Assembly (NCBI GenBank): GCA_028683685.1 | Contig: JAQUHH010000017.1 | Coordinates: 1-16,464, forward strand | Direction of reading: 5' to 3' | Length of the DNA stretch: 16,464 nucleotides | DNA from: Bacteroidales bacterium | GTDB lineage: Bacteria > Bacteroidota > Bacteroidia > Bacteroidales > WCHB1-69 | In this document: piece after piece, positions 6,444-14,853 of the stretch | How the letters are laid out: the number at the start of each line of letters is the position of its first letter | Position numbering within the stretch: position 1 is the stretch's first letter | The notes under the pieces: generated by a model | Told to the model about the DNA's origin: nothing | The model's database searches: none | The model's input: the letters and a program-made list of their open reading frames with translations, nothing else | Program-made: the position numbers and the translations under genes

Positions 6444-6566
6444 TGCGTAGCATTTCACACGTTCACTGTCCTTCCTCAGAATCGGAAAGAAATCATTTAA
6501 TATAATTCCCTTGAACTAAAAACCTAAAGCAGATGTTATATATTTTGTATTGTAAATAATATCTGA

Positions 6567-7371
6567 ATGAAAGATGAAATAATTATTTATCAGGATGAGG
6601 TCGCTTCGGCTCGCCTTGAAGTTAGGATTGAAGACGAAACGGTATGGCTTACTCAAGCTCAAATGGCGGAATTGTTTCAAACAAGCAGAAATAACATTAC
6701 CCTTCATATATCGAATCTTTTCAAAGAAAAGGAATTGGATAAAAATTCAGTTAGTAAGGATTCCTTACTAACTGCCAGCGATGGAAAAAATTATAAAACA
6801 AAATTTTACAATCTCGATGTAATTATATCTGTAGGCTATCGTGTTAAATCTCAGCGTGGAACACAGTTTAGGATATGGGTAAATAAGATTCTGAAAGAAT
6901 ATTTATTACAAGGCTATGTTGTTGATCAGCGTATAAATCGCCTCGAAAAAGATATAAGTAAAATTGAGAAAAGATTAGATAATATTGATTTTCAGATAAC
7001 AACAAGTTTGCCTTCCCAACGAAGGCATCTTTTATGAAGGACAAGTTTTTGATGCGTATGTTCTGGTTTGTGATATTATTAAAACAGCCAAAAAATCAAT
7101 TTTACTTATTGATAATTACATTGACGAAAGCGTTTTAACCTTGCTGACAAAAAGACAAAAAGGGGTTAGTGCCACAATTTTCACTAAATTAATATCAAAG
7201 CAATTGGAACTTGATATAATAAAACACAATCAACAATATCCAGCAGTTGATGTGAAAATATTTACCAAATCACACGACAGATTTTTAATTATCGACCCTA
7301 AAACGGTCTATTACATTGGGGCATCAATTCAGGATTTGGTTAAAAACTGCGTTGCTTTTTCGAAGATGTAA
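6567..7371 (+). pseudogene. RhuM-family protein gene broken by a frameshift
   Basis: The first frame (6567-7037) gives the conserved RhuM N-terminal domain: MKDEIIIYQ, ETVWLTQAQMAELFQTSRNN at about residues 23-42, TASDGKNYKTKFYNLDVII and VGYRVKSQRGTQFRIWVNK. A coiled segment then leads to TSLPS. At about 7014-7020 the frame is lost. One base later the expected continuation resumes: NEGIFYEGQVFDAYVLVCDI from 7018, then IDNYIDESVLTLL, SHDRFLIID and IGASIQDLVKN, ending at TAA 7369-7371. Removing one C from the CCC at 7015-7017 restores a single frame of about 267 codons. The end (KNCVAFSKM) also departs from the KKWFAFSKM I would expect. RhuM proteins are named from a Salmonella pathogenicity-island gene, have no firm biochemical role and are common in mobile or accessory regions. 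A sequencing error is the alternative explanation. Confidence 0.85.
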
Positions 7372-7492
7372 ATTGAAAGTTTTGACATATTAAGCAAACT
7401 GGATTTTTAATATTGTAAGTTTAATATGATCCAGATGCATTTGATTCTTTTTTTCAAATCTCTGTTTTGTTTTCAAAAATCTAAAAAAAATC

Positions 7493-8731
7493 CTATGATT
7501 GGCTCTTATCAGAATTGAGATACAATCGTTTTGCTAGTTTGTTAACAGGAATAATGGTGGACAATACTCCTAGAATAATGACCGTGCATAAAACAATTAA
7601 AAAATCAGATGTTTCCATATGAACTGGATACACATTCATGATGTATGCAGCGTTTTCGGAACCAATTTTAATGATGCCATAAAATTGTTGAATCCAGCAT
7701 AAAAAAGCTCCAATTGACAAGCCAATAAGCCCTCCCGAAAAATTTAATAAAAAGCCTTCCCACATAAAAATTGATTTTATGGTAGATTTGGTGGCTCCCA
7801 TATGAAACAATATTTGAATGTCTTCTTTTTTGTCTAAAATCAGCATGGCTAAAGTGCCAACAATATTAAACATGGCCAATATTAAAATAAAAGTCAAAAT
7901 GGCATAAATAGCAATTTTTTCGGATTGCATTACTTTAAAAAGCATCTCCTCTTGCTGGAATTTGTTTTTGATTACAAATTTTTCTCCCAATAGATTTTGT
8001 AAGTTTTTTTGAATTTTTTTTGAATTTGATTTTGGCAGAGTAAAAACTTCTACTGCACTGATTTCATTGGGATAATTCATCAATTCTTGAGCATATTGCA
8101 GAGGAACCAGCACGTATTCGGCATCGTAATCCGTTTGCACAGAAAAAACACCGGAGGGGATGATAACATTGGTGTTAAATGCGTTCATGGGGTTTGTCAA
8201 ACTTGCTGAGGTTCGTTTGGGATAATAGGTTTTTATGCTTTTATATTCAGCCAGATTGACTCCTAAATGATACGCCACTCCGGCACCCATCGACATGTAG
8301 TTAATTTCTCCTTTTTGCAAAAGAAATTGACCATCAATAATTAAGGTATCGAAACGATTGTTTATGCCGTAATTGGAGTCTACGCCTTTTAGTTTTGCCA
8401 AAAACTGCTTTTCGTCATAGCTTACCATTGCAATGTCTTCCAAGACTTTCGAGGATGAGCTGATTCCATTAATTTCGTTTATTTTATCAAAAGGGAAGGT
8501 GGTTTCATCAAATACTTTTCCATGGGAAGCGGAAATTTGAAAATCGGAATTAAACGAATTAAAATATCCGACAATTAGTTTTTCAAAGCCATTAAAAACG
8601 GACAAAACAATAATAAGTGACATGGCACTAAACAAAATTCCAAAAAATGAAATCGCCGAAATAATATTGATGATATTATGCGATTTTTTGGAGATCAGAT
8701 ATCGTTTGGCTATGAAAAGTGCAGTATTCAA
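7493..8731 (-). CDS. LolC/LolE-type ABC transporter permease (FtsX family)
   Basis: This 412-residue inner-membrane protein has the MacB/LolE-like layout. One transmembrane helix near the N-terminus (about 20-48) is followed by a large periplasmic domain (about 50-265) and three C-terminal helices (about 272-299, 322-348, 377-398). FIAKRYLISKKSHNIINIIS at the start and FNIVGTLAMLILDKKEDIQILFHMGAT at 288-314, with its coupling-helix segment, are typical of lipoprotein-releasing permeases. These move outer-membrane lipoproteins from the inner membrane to a periplasmic carrier with a LolD ATPase, which is not in this window. The start codon is TTG (8731): homologues begin just before FIAKRYL and the next in-frame methionine is residue 37. 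It is the last gene of the rbfA operon, 9 nt after the methyltransferase gene. Confidence 0.85.
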   Translation of the reverse strand: MNTALFIAKRYLISKKSHNIINIISAISFFGILFSAMSLIIVLSVFNGFEKLIVGYFNSFNSDFQISASHGKVFDETTFPFDKINEINGISSSSKVLEDIAMVSYDEKQFLAKLKGVDSNYGINNRFDTLIIDGQFLLQKGEINYMSMGAGVAYHLGVNLAEYKSIKTYYPKRTSASLTNPMNAFNTNVIIPSGVFSVQTDYDAEYVLVPLQYAQELMNYPNEISAVEVFTLPKSNSKKIQKNLQNLLGEKFVIKNKFQQEEMLFKVMQSEKIAIYAILTFILILAMFNIVGTLAMLILDKKEDIQILFHMGATKSTIKSIFMWEGFLLNFSGGLIGLSIGAFLCWIQQFYGIIKIGSENAAYIMNVYPVHMETSDFLIVLCTVIILGVLSTIIPVNKLAKRLYLNSDKSQS

Positions 8732-8740
8732 AATTAATAT

Positions 8741-9547
8741 TTATTTATATGCTTTCACAATTAATCCAGTTCCTGATTTGTGTTTTTGATGAACGTCCAT
8801 ATAGTTTAAAATCAAGCACCAAGGATAAAAAATAAGATACCAAAAAGGGAGAATTACAAAAAATATTTTGCTAATATTCAGCATTTGAATCGGATATTTC
8901 ATCGAAAACTTCCAGGATATGGAACCGGGAGTTCCGTATGAATAATGTGCTTCTACTTTAGAGAATCCGGCGGTGGTCAGTTTTTCGGTAATATCGGTAA
9001 TGCTGTATCCGTCGCGCACATGTTCGTCAATAAATGATTCGCCTTCATGGTCGTGAACATCCGAGCCGCCTTGGTCGGAAGGAGTTGATATTAAGAGCAT
9101 TCCGTTTTCTTTTAAGGAAGCATGGAAGTTTTCGAAAACTTTTCGATCCTCTTCGATATGTTCCATTACGTCTACGCTCAGAATAAAATGGTAGCTATTT
9201 TCAGAAACATACTTTGTTAAATCTCCAACTTCAAATTGGACATTTGGGCGGTTTATTTGTTTAAAAAACTGATTGCAATCTTCAATTTGTTCTTCTTTTA
9301 CGTCAATACCCAAAATTTCTGCTTTTGGGCATAGTTTAGAAAGGAAAAAATCGTACTGTCCAAAACCGCTTCCGGCGTCTAAAATAGAGAGTTCCCCTTT
9401 GCAATTTTTCAAATACTGACGACTCTCTTTTTTGATATGCCAAGCACGCAACAGTAAGATGTCTAATAAGTTATAAAAGATCTTACGCAAAAAAGGGTTC
9501 TTGTTAAAAACCGTTCCGAGCGAACGTTTGATGGGATCGTATTGCAT
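8741..9547 (-). CDS. Class I SAM-dependent methyltransferase with C-terminal membrane segment
   Basis: This 268-residue protein has a Rossmann-fold methyltransferase domain. Motif I is ILDAGSGFGQYD at residues 55-66, the acidic residue after strand 2 is D82 in GIDVK, and later come VGDLTKY (107-113), ILSVDVMEHIEE (122-133) and a GMLLISTPS strand (149-157). The closing region has a strongly hydrophobic stretch at about 222-248 (NISKIFFVILPFWYLIFYPW), suggesting membrane attachment and therefore a lipid, quinone or envelope-glycan substrate; the actual substrate cannot be read from the sequence. The gene starts 2 nt after rbfA and precedes the permease by 9 nt, so the three are almost certainly cotranscribed. 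Confidence 0.82.
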   Translation of the reverse strand: MQYDPIKRSLGTVFNKNPFLRKIFYNLLDILLLRAWHIKKESRQYLKNCKGELSILDAGSGFGQYDFFLSKLCPKAEILGIDVKEEQIEDCNQFFKQINRPNVQFEVGDLTKYVSENSYHFILSVDVMEHIEEDRKVFENFHASLKENGMLLISTPSDQGGSDVHDHEGESFIDEHVRDGYSITDITEKLTTAGFSKVEAHYSYGTPGSISWKFSMKYPIQMLNISKIFFVILPFWYLIFYPWCLILNYMDVHQKHKSGTGLIVKAYK

Positions 9548-9549
9548 TT

Positions 9550-9888
9550 TTATTCTTTTAAAAGTTGATTAATTCTATCCAAATGGTCCAGAGACTCATC
9601 GCTGTAGAACTCCAGTGTAGGAACGATTCTTAATTGGTTTTTAACAGCATTTCCCAGCAAAAAACGAATTTCTTTTGTTTTGGCTTTTAGGATAGATATA
9701 ATCTCTTTTTTGTCGGCTGAACCAAAAATACTGATGTTAATTCGGGCAATAGAAAGATCTTTTGGGACTCTAACATTGGTAATTGTAAGCATTGAGCCAC
9801 CAATCATTGTATAGCCCTCTTTTTGAAATATCGCTGTCATCTCTTTGAGAATCAGTGCTGCTACTTTTTGTTGTCGTATTGTTTCCAT
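9550..9888 (-). CDS. rbfA: Ribosome-binding factor A
   Basis: RbfA is a small KH-like protein that binds the 30S subunit and helps mature the 5' end of 16S rRNA, especially in the cold. The start chosen, ATG 9888, gives 112 residues: METIRQQKVAALILKEMTAI, then ITNVRVPKDLSIARINISIFG at about 36-56 and NQLRIVPTLEFYSDESLDHLDRINQLL at 84-110, ending as RbfA does with R..P.LEF..D.S. The frame stays open upstream to 10017, but those residues have no RbfA character and the family begins with this helix. It is the first gene of a minus-strand operon with the methyltransferase and permease. A TATTTTTG reading on the minus strand at 9970-9963 could be its -7 element, with a weak -33. Confidence 0.88.
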   Translation of the reverse strand: METIRQQKVAALILKEMTAIFQKEGYTMIGGSMLTITNVRVPKDLSIARINISIFGSADKKEIISILKAKTKEIRFLLGNAVKNQLRIVPTLEFYSDESLDHLDRINQLLKE

Positions 9889-10192
9889 ATTGCAAAAATA
9901 CATTTTTTTATTAGAATAAAAACTCTTTATTTTTTCGAGGGAAAACAAGCGTTTAGTTTCATCAAAAATAATTCTGTTTTCCAGCATCGAATATTTAAAT
10001 TTTGGCTCATCGAACAAGATTATTAAAATAAAAAAAACAAATGCTGGGAGTTATATGTATTAAAATCAGGGTAATAAATTTGCATATGTGTATGTACTAT
10101 TAAAATATATGGTTAAAATACAAGTTAAAATGCTGTTGATTGATTATTTATCAATACATTTGTAGTTCAATTTGAAACTAATTTTTTGATAT
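9889..10192. other. Divergent promoter region between rbfA and the TonB receptor gene
   Basis: This 304-bp, very AT-rich region separates the minus-strand rbfA operon from the plus-strand receptor operon. It holds a clear plus-strand -7 element near 10155 (listed separately) and a weaker minus-strand TATTTTTG at 9970-9963. I see no gene in it; short open frames on both strands lack any recognisable product. Confidence 0.5.
10136..10162 (+). promoter_or_regulatory. Candidate promoter of the TonB receptor operon
   Basis: TACATTTG at 10155-10162 fits the Bacteroidota -7 consensus exactly and lies 30 nt before the start codon. The only upstream partner is TTG at 10136-10138 with a short 16-nt spacer, so the -33 element is weak. 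This may mean that an activator is needed. Confidence 0.45.
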
Positions 10193-12898
10193 ATGAAGAA
10201 AATTTTCAGTTTTATCTTTATGATGATGTTCATTATGCTTGGTTTTTCGCAAACAGGCAGCATAAAAGGCATTGTAAAAGGTGAATCAAGTAGCCCCTTA
10301 CCTGGCGTGGAGGTGGTGATTGGTAGCAATAATACGATGACCAACTCAGAAGGTTTTTTTGAATTTCAAGCCGTTGCCATAGGCAAAATTGAAATTTATT
10401 TTTATGCCGATGGTTTTCAACGACTGATGGTTGATGTCTTGTTAGACGGCGATTCCAAGGATATTGGCGAAGTAACGCTCAAACGTTCAGCGGATGATCC
10501 AATGATGCGTGGTGCTGAAGCAAGTATGTCACTGGTCGACCTAGACGAAAGCTCGCGTTCGCAAAGTGTTGGAAGCTTATTAACTTCTTCTCGCGATGTT
10601 TTTGTTTCCGTATCGAGTTATAATTTTAGTGCCGCTTATTTTAGAATGCGTGGTTACGACAATGAGTATTCGCAAGTTGCATTTGCTGGCTTGACGATGA
10701 ACAATGCCGAAAACGGTCGCGCTTCCTATTCCCTTTGGGGTGGCTTAAACGATGCTACAAGATACCGTGAGAGCACCTTTGGCTTGAATCCAGCACGATA
10801 TGGAATTGGAAATTTAGGCGGTGTTACAAATTTTGACATTCGTCCATCAAATCAAAGAGAACAAACCAAAATTTCTTATGCTTATTCCAATCGTACGTAC
10901 AACCATCGCATGATGATAACTTCGAATACGGGTTTAATGGAAAATGGATGGGCATTTACGGTTTCGGGTTCTAAAAGAATTGGAACCAATAGTTACGTTG
11001 ATGGCGTTTTTTATGATGCATGGGCGTATTTTGTTGGAGCCGAAAAAAAGATTAACGATAAACATAGCATTTCCCTTACTGCTTTTGGAGCACCCACTCA
11101 CCGTGGTATGCAATCGGCTTCGGTTCAAGAAAGTTATGATTTAGTAGGATCGAATTATTATAATCCGTCGTGGGGATATCAAAATGGAGAAGTCCGAAAT
11201 TCAAAAGTGAGGGAAGCACACGAACCTGTCGTTTTATTTACCCATTACTTCGACATTGATAAAAATACAAAACTAACCACTACCCTTGGATATGTTTTCG
11301 GAACCTATGGAACAACGGCTTTAAATTGGTATAATTCGGCGGATCCAAGACCGGATTATTATCGCTATTTACCCAGTTATCACAAAGACAATCCAGCAGT
11401 GGCCGATGCATATGCTCAAGAATGGGCAAACGATCCAAACAGAACTCAAATTAATTGGGATAATTTATATCAGATTAATTACTTGAGTGCTTCTGTTGGA
11501 GGTCAGTCCAGATATGTTATTGAAAACCGAAAAGTAGACCAACGTAATTATTCTTTTGCTTCTATTTTAAACAAACAAATCAACAATAATTTTCATTTAA
11601 GTGCTGGGGTTGAAGGGGGTATGTACAGAGGAAGAAATTATAAAGTATTGCATGATTTAATGGGTGGAACGCATTGGGTTGACGTAGATCAATTTGCAGA
11701 ACGCGATTTTAGTGGCGATTCTCTTGCTCTTCAAAACGACTTAAATAATCCCAACAGAGTCATTCATGAGGGGGATGTATTTGGGTATGATTACATTGCC
11801 GCAGTAAATCGTGCTAAAATATGGGGATTAACTGAATTTTCGTATGCACGATATGATTTTTATGGTGGACTCGAAATTGCCAATGTCCAATATTGGAGAG
11901 AAGGAAAGATGATGAACGGTCGTTTCCCTGAAAGCTCTTTTGGAAAATCAGATGTTCATTCCAATATTGATTATGTTTTGAAAGCTGGTTTTACATACAA
12001 AATAACAGGTCGTCACTACCTTTCTACCAACATTGCTCACATGTCGTTGGTACCCACTTTTCGTAATACCTTTGTTTCGGCCAGAACCAGAGATGAGATT
12101 ATTCCATCTTTTGAACCCCGTCAAATATATACCGCTGACCTAAACTATGATGTTCGCTATCCCGGACTTAAAGGTCGTTTTACGGTTTTTCACACACAAA
12201 TTACCAATGATAGCGAAGTAAATAGTTTTTATCATGATGGCCTTCGCACGTTTGTCAATCACATGATGACCAATGTCGAAAAAGTGCATCAAGGAATTGA
12301 AGCTGCAGTGGATGTAAAATTAAACAATTCATTTTCTGCTTTGGCTGCTGTTTCTTATGCAAACTGTCGTTACACATCTCGTCCTGAGGCGATTGTGTCG
12401 GCAGATAATGGTTCTATTCCCAATGACACTTCTACCATTTATATTAAAAACTTTTATGTGACAGGAACCCCTCAAAAAGCATATTCTTTAGGTTTAAAAT
12501 ACCAACATCCAAAATATCTTTTTATTAATTTGAATGCGAATTATTTTGATGATATCTGGATTGATTTTAATCCTGAACGTCGCACCGAAACAGCGATAGA
12601 AAATATGGGAGAGGATGATGTAAGAATCCCTGATATATTAAATCAAACAAAAGCCGATCCTCAATTTACCCTTGATTTTTCAATTGGAAAATCATGGAAA
12701 ATATCCAAAGGAGAAAATACGTATTATCTTAATTTAAATCTTAATGTCAATAATATATTGGATAATACGAAATTGATTACAACAGGATATGAGCAAAATC
12801 GTTTTGATTTTGAAGAAAAAAATGTGGATAAATTTCCACCTAAGTATTATTACGGCTTTGGAAGAACTTATTTCTTAATGCTTGCCGTTCGTTTTTAA
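10193..12898 (+). CDS. TonB-dependent outer-membrane receptor with carboxypeptidase-D-like N-terminal domain
   Basis: This 901-residue outer-membrane transporter is powered by the TonB-ExbBD complex. A signal peptide (1-19, ending LGFSQ) precedes a CarboxypepD_reg-like beta domain at about 22-97 (GSIKGIVKG, LPGVEVVIG, NSEGFFEF). The plug lies at about 120-225, with FRMRGYDNEYSQVAFAGLTM at 150-169 and YGIGNLGGVTNFDIRPS at 203-219. The rest is a beta-barrel rich in aromatic, alternating strands that closes with LMLAVRF, the terminal phenylalanine needed for outer-membrane insertion. No SusD-type partner follows, so this is not a classic glycan-uptake SusCD pair. The next gene, a DUF5689 lipoprotein 27 nt downstream, is its probable partner. 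The substrate is unknown; siderophores, peptides, nucleic-acid breakdown products and metals are all possible. Confidence 0.9.
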   Translation: MKKIFSFIFMMMFIMLGFSQTGSIKGIVKGESSSPLPGVEVVIGSNNTMTNSEGFFEFQAVAIGKIEIYFYADGFQRLMVDVLLDGDSKDIGEVTLKRSADDPMMRGAEASMSLVDLDESSRSQSVGSLLTSSRDVFVSVSSYNFSAAYFRMRGYDNEYSQVAFAGLTMNNAENGRASYSLWGGLNDATRYRESTFGLNPARYGIGNLGGVTNFDIRPSNQREQTKISYAYSNRTYNHRMMITSNTGLMENGWAFTVSGSKRIGTNSYVDGVFYDAWAYFVGAEKKINDKHSISLTAFGAPTHRGMQSASVQESYDLVGSNYYNPSWGYQNGEVRNSKVREAHEPVVLFTHYFDIDKNTKLTTTLGYVFGTYGTTALNWYNSADPRPDYYRYLPSYHKDNPAVADAYAQEWANDPNRTQINWDNLYQINYLSASVGGQSRYVIENRKVDQRNYSFASILNKQINNNFHLSAGVEGGMYRGRNYKVLHDLMGGTHWVDVDQFAERDFSGDSLALQNDLNNPNRVIHEGDVFGYDYIAAVNRAKIWGLTEFSYARYDFYGGLEIANVQYWREGKMMNGRFPESSFGKSDVHSNIDYVLKAGFTYKITGRHYLSTNIAHMSLVPTFRNTFVSARTRDEIIPSFEPRQIYTADLNYDVRYPGLKGRFTVFHTQITNDSEVNSFYHDGLRTFVNHMMTNVEKVHQGIEAAVDVKLNNSFSALAAVSYANCRYTSRPEAIVSADNGSIPNDTSTIYIKNFYVTGTPQKAYSLGLKYQHPKYLFINLNANYFDDIWIDFNPERRTETAIENMGEDDVRIPDILNQTKADPQFTLDFSIGKSWKISKGENTYYLNLNLNVNNILDNTKLITTGYEQNRFDFEEKNVDKFPPKYYYGFGRTYFLMLAVRF

Positions 12899-12925
12899 TT
12901 AGTTAAGTACAAAAAAATCAGATAT

Positions 12926-14227
12926 ATGAAAACAATAAATAAAATGAAATCATGGATGTTTTTGATAATTGGATTATCAATGATATCAACTTCTTGTGTT
13001 AAAGATGACTTTGACAATCCTCCATTCAATATTCCTGTGTTTGAATTGCCTGCTGGCGCTCAAATAATCAGCATTATGGATTTAAAAGCTGGACATACGA
13101 TGGCAGGACAATTGGACACCATTACGACAATCGATAATTTATATATTGGTGGTGTTGTTATTGGAAATGACGAATCGGGTAATATTTATAAAACCCTTAT
13201 GATTCAGGATGCCAGCGGTGGAATTGAATTAAAATTGAATAAAACAAGTTTGTATAATGAATTCAAAGTAGGACAAAAAATTTATGTAAAACTACAGAAT
13301 TTAGTAATGGGCGACTATCGTGGATTGATTCAATTGGGTGGAGTTTATGAAGGTGGCGTGGGACAACTTCCCGAATTGGCAATCAAAAATCATTTGTTTA
13401 AAGACAGTCTTCCAGGAATTCCTCCTGCGGCCCGAAAATTAAATCATTTCAATGAAATAGTGCCTGAATACATCTCTACTTTGATTCGTTTTGATAATGT
13501 CCAATTTGTAGAAGCTGGAATGCCTTATGTCTCTCCAGGCGAAGAAGCAAGCAATCGCACGTTAAATATTAACGGTGGCACTTTGGTAATTCGGAATAGC
13601 AAATATTCAAATTTTTCAAATAATATAATTCCAGAAGGAAAAGGCAGTGTGATTGGTATTTTAAGTATTTACAATGGAACGTATCAATTTACTTTGCGTC
13701 AAGCATCGGATGTTTTTGGCTTTGTTCCTATAACACCGCCTGCAGACGCTATTGTTAATCATGTTTTTACAAATAATCCGGTGACCACTATGGGATATCA
13801 AGCCATTAGTGTTAGTGGTGCTCAGATTTGGGAATATGATGGTGGAAACTCTTATATGAAAATGAGTGGACTTGTTGGAACTTCTCATGTTGAAAATGAA
13901 GATTGGTTAATTACTCCCTCCATAAATTTAAGTAGCACAACGGCTCCTTATTTAGAAATTATACATGCCGCTCGATTTGGTATTCCAGCTACGGAATTAA
14001 GCGTTTGGGCTTCTACTAATTATGACGGAACCAATATTGGAACGGCCAATTGGGTGCAATTAACCGTGCCAAATTATCCAATTAATACCAGCATGACTTT
14101 TATTGAATCTGGTCATATTAATTTGACTCAATTTGCTGGACAAAACGGTGTTCGTATTGGTTTTAAATACACCAGTACAAACAGCAGTGCTTCAATTTGG
14201 GGAATTAAAGAAGTAAAAGTTTATTAG
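12926..14227 (+). CDS. DUF5689 surface lipoprotein with C-terminal jelly-roll-like domain
   Basis: This 433-residue protein has a lipoprotein signal peptide ending STSC (C24). The residues after the cysteine, VKDDFD, fit the K-(D/E)2 lipoprotein export signal known in Bacteroidota, so it is probably on the cell surface. Residues about 40-265 have the DUF5689 pattern: a DLKAGHT-like start, YIGGVVIGNDESGNIYKTLMIQD at about 73-95, VGQKIYVKLQNL, and NGTYQFTLRQASDVFGF at 250-266. Such domains have an OB-like fold. Residues about 272-433 resemble a 'choice-of-anchor J' beta-sandwich, with DWLITPSINLSS at 326-337 and GVRIGFKYTS near the end. It shares a transcript with the upstream TonB receptor and is followed by a strong terminator. 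It probably captures or presents the receptor's substrate. The domain names are from memory of the families; the ligand is unknown. Confidence 0.85.
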   Translation: MKTINKMKSWMFLIIGLSMISTSCVKDDFDNPPFNIPVFELPAGAQIISIMDLKAGHTMAGQLDTITTIDNLYIGGVVIGNDESGNIYKTLMIQDASGGIELKLNKTSLYNEFKVGQKIYVKLQNLVMGDYRGLIQLGGVYEGGVGQLPELAIKNHLFKDSLPGIPPAARKLNHFNEIVPEYISTLIRFDNVQFVEAGMPYVSPGEEASNRTLNINGGTLVIRNSKYSNFSNNIIPEGKGSVIGILSIYNGTYQFTLRQASDVFGFVPITPPADAIVNHVFTNNPVTTMGYQAISVSGAQIWEYDGGNSYMKMSGLVGTSHVENEDWLITPSINLSSTTAPYLEIIHAARFGIPATELSVWASTNYDGTNIGTANWVQLTVPNYPINTSMTFIESGHINLTQFAGQNGVRIGFKYTSTNSSASIWGIKEVKVY

Positions 14228-14244
14228 TGCTTGTTTTTTAATTG

Positions 14245-14282
14245 CAAAAGAGACAATTTGTTAATGCAGATTGTCTCTTTTG
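14245..14282 (+). terminator. Intrinsic terminator of the receptor/DUF5689 operon
   Basis: CAAAAGAGACAAT (14245-14257) pairs perfectly with ATTGTCTCTTTTG (14270-14282) around a 12-nt loop, and a T-rich run (TTTTG then CTT) follows. It begins 18 nt after the lipoprotein stop codon. Confidence 0.85.
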
Positions 14283-14294
14283 TTTTGCTTAGTA

Positions 14295-14324
14295 TTTGGC
14301 ATATTTTTTTTTTTCGTACGTTTG
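14295..14324 (+). promoter_or_regulatory. Bacteroidota promoter of sixA-ppk1
   Basis: TTTG at 14295-14298, an 18-nt T-rich spacer and TACGTTTG at 14317-14324 match TTTG-N18-TAnnTTTG. Transcription should begin near 14331, giving a leader of about 20 nt before ATG 14350. It sits just after the preceding operon's terminator, so sixA-ppk1 is a separate unit. Confidence 0.7.
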
Positions 14325-14349
14325 TATAATTATAGTAATTTATTATTGA

Positions 14350-14853
14350 ATGAAAAAACTGTCATTTGTCCGCCATGCAAAATCTTCGTGGGATTCTAAA
14401 TATCCAACTGATTTCGAACGCGAAATAAACCAAAGAGGCATTCAGAAAACAGAAAATCTTTTCCAGTTTTTAAAATCTGAACAACTCATTCCCGAAATGA
14501 TTCTTTGCAGTCCAGCAACAAGAGCTATGCAAACGGCTCATTTTTTGATGGGTAAATTTGGTCTAACAAAAGATGTTCTGGTTTTTGAACCAGCATTATA
14601 TTCGGGGAATCATCAGGATTATATAAATTCTATTTATGCTTTTGACGATTCCATTACTCATCTGATGATTGTGGGACATAATCCTTCCATCAGCGAAGCT
14701 GCTCATAGCCTGAGCACTGAAGTGGCAATGATGAATACATCTCAAATTTGTCATTTTGAATTTGATTGCAACGAATGGAATCAAATATCAAATGCTCCCA
14801 TTTCTAAATTCCTATCCCATAATCCACAAACTCCATTTGCAAATTATGAATAA
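14350..14853 (+). CDS. sixA: SixA-type phosphohistidine phosphatase (histidine phosphatase superfamily)
   Basis: This 167-residue cytoplasmic enzyme belongs to the short SixA branch of the phosphoglycerate-mutase-like histidine phosphatases. The catalytic RHAKSSW motif is at residues 8-14, with nucleophile H9. R58 lies in SPATRAMQTA, E80 in FEPALY, and the second histidine H110 in IVGHNPS. SixA removes phosphate from phosphohistidine on signalling proteins in E. coli; the target here is unknown. The gene overlaps ppk1 by 8 nt (ATGAATAA), which indicates translational coupling. Because Ppk1 works through a phosphohistidine intermediate, a functional link between the two is tempting but unproven. 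Confidence 0.9.
   Translation: MKKLSFVRHAKSSWDSKYPTDFEREINQRGIQKTENLFQFLKSEQLIPEMILCSPATRAMQTAHFLMGKFGLTKDVLVFEPALYSGNHQDYINSIYAFDDSITHLMIVGHNPSISEAAHSLSTEVAMMNTSQICHFEFDCNEWNQISNAPISKFLSHNPQTPFANYE

Larger units (their letters stand above)
5825..6566. other. Long non-coding, repeat-bearing region
   Basis: These 742 bases have no credible gene. They include small inverted repeats (CCGTTA/TAACGG near 5883-5895; TTTAAC/GTTAAA at 5953-5969) and a 12-bp repeat CAAATTTATCCG at 5874-5885 and 6001-6012. A 32-bp direct repeat and degenerate 8-bp tandem repeats are listed separately. ATCCGTGTTC occurs twice (6315-6324 and 6343-6352) in a low-complexity stretch of CATCCG and GTGTTC words. Several parts are visibly more GC-rich than the flanks. 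The region resembles the repeat-filled spacers left at rearrangement-prone sites. Confidence 0.6.

Noticed and set aside
6293..6505. A 70-codon plus-strand open frame in the repeat region
   Set aside because: It is made of the 32-bp repeat and 8-bp tandem repeats; the period of 8 does not keep a reading frame and the translation has no protein character.
9889..10017. N-terminal extension of RbfA by 43 residues
   Set aside because: The extra residues have no RbfA similarity. The family begins at METIRQQK, and the extension would consume the divergent promoter region.
10934..11144. Small frames on both strands inside the TonB receptor gene
   Set aside because: They lie wholly within a well-supported 901-residue coding region.
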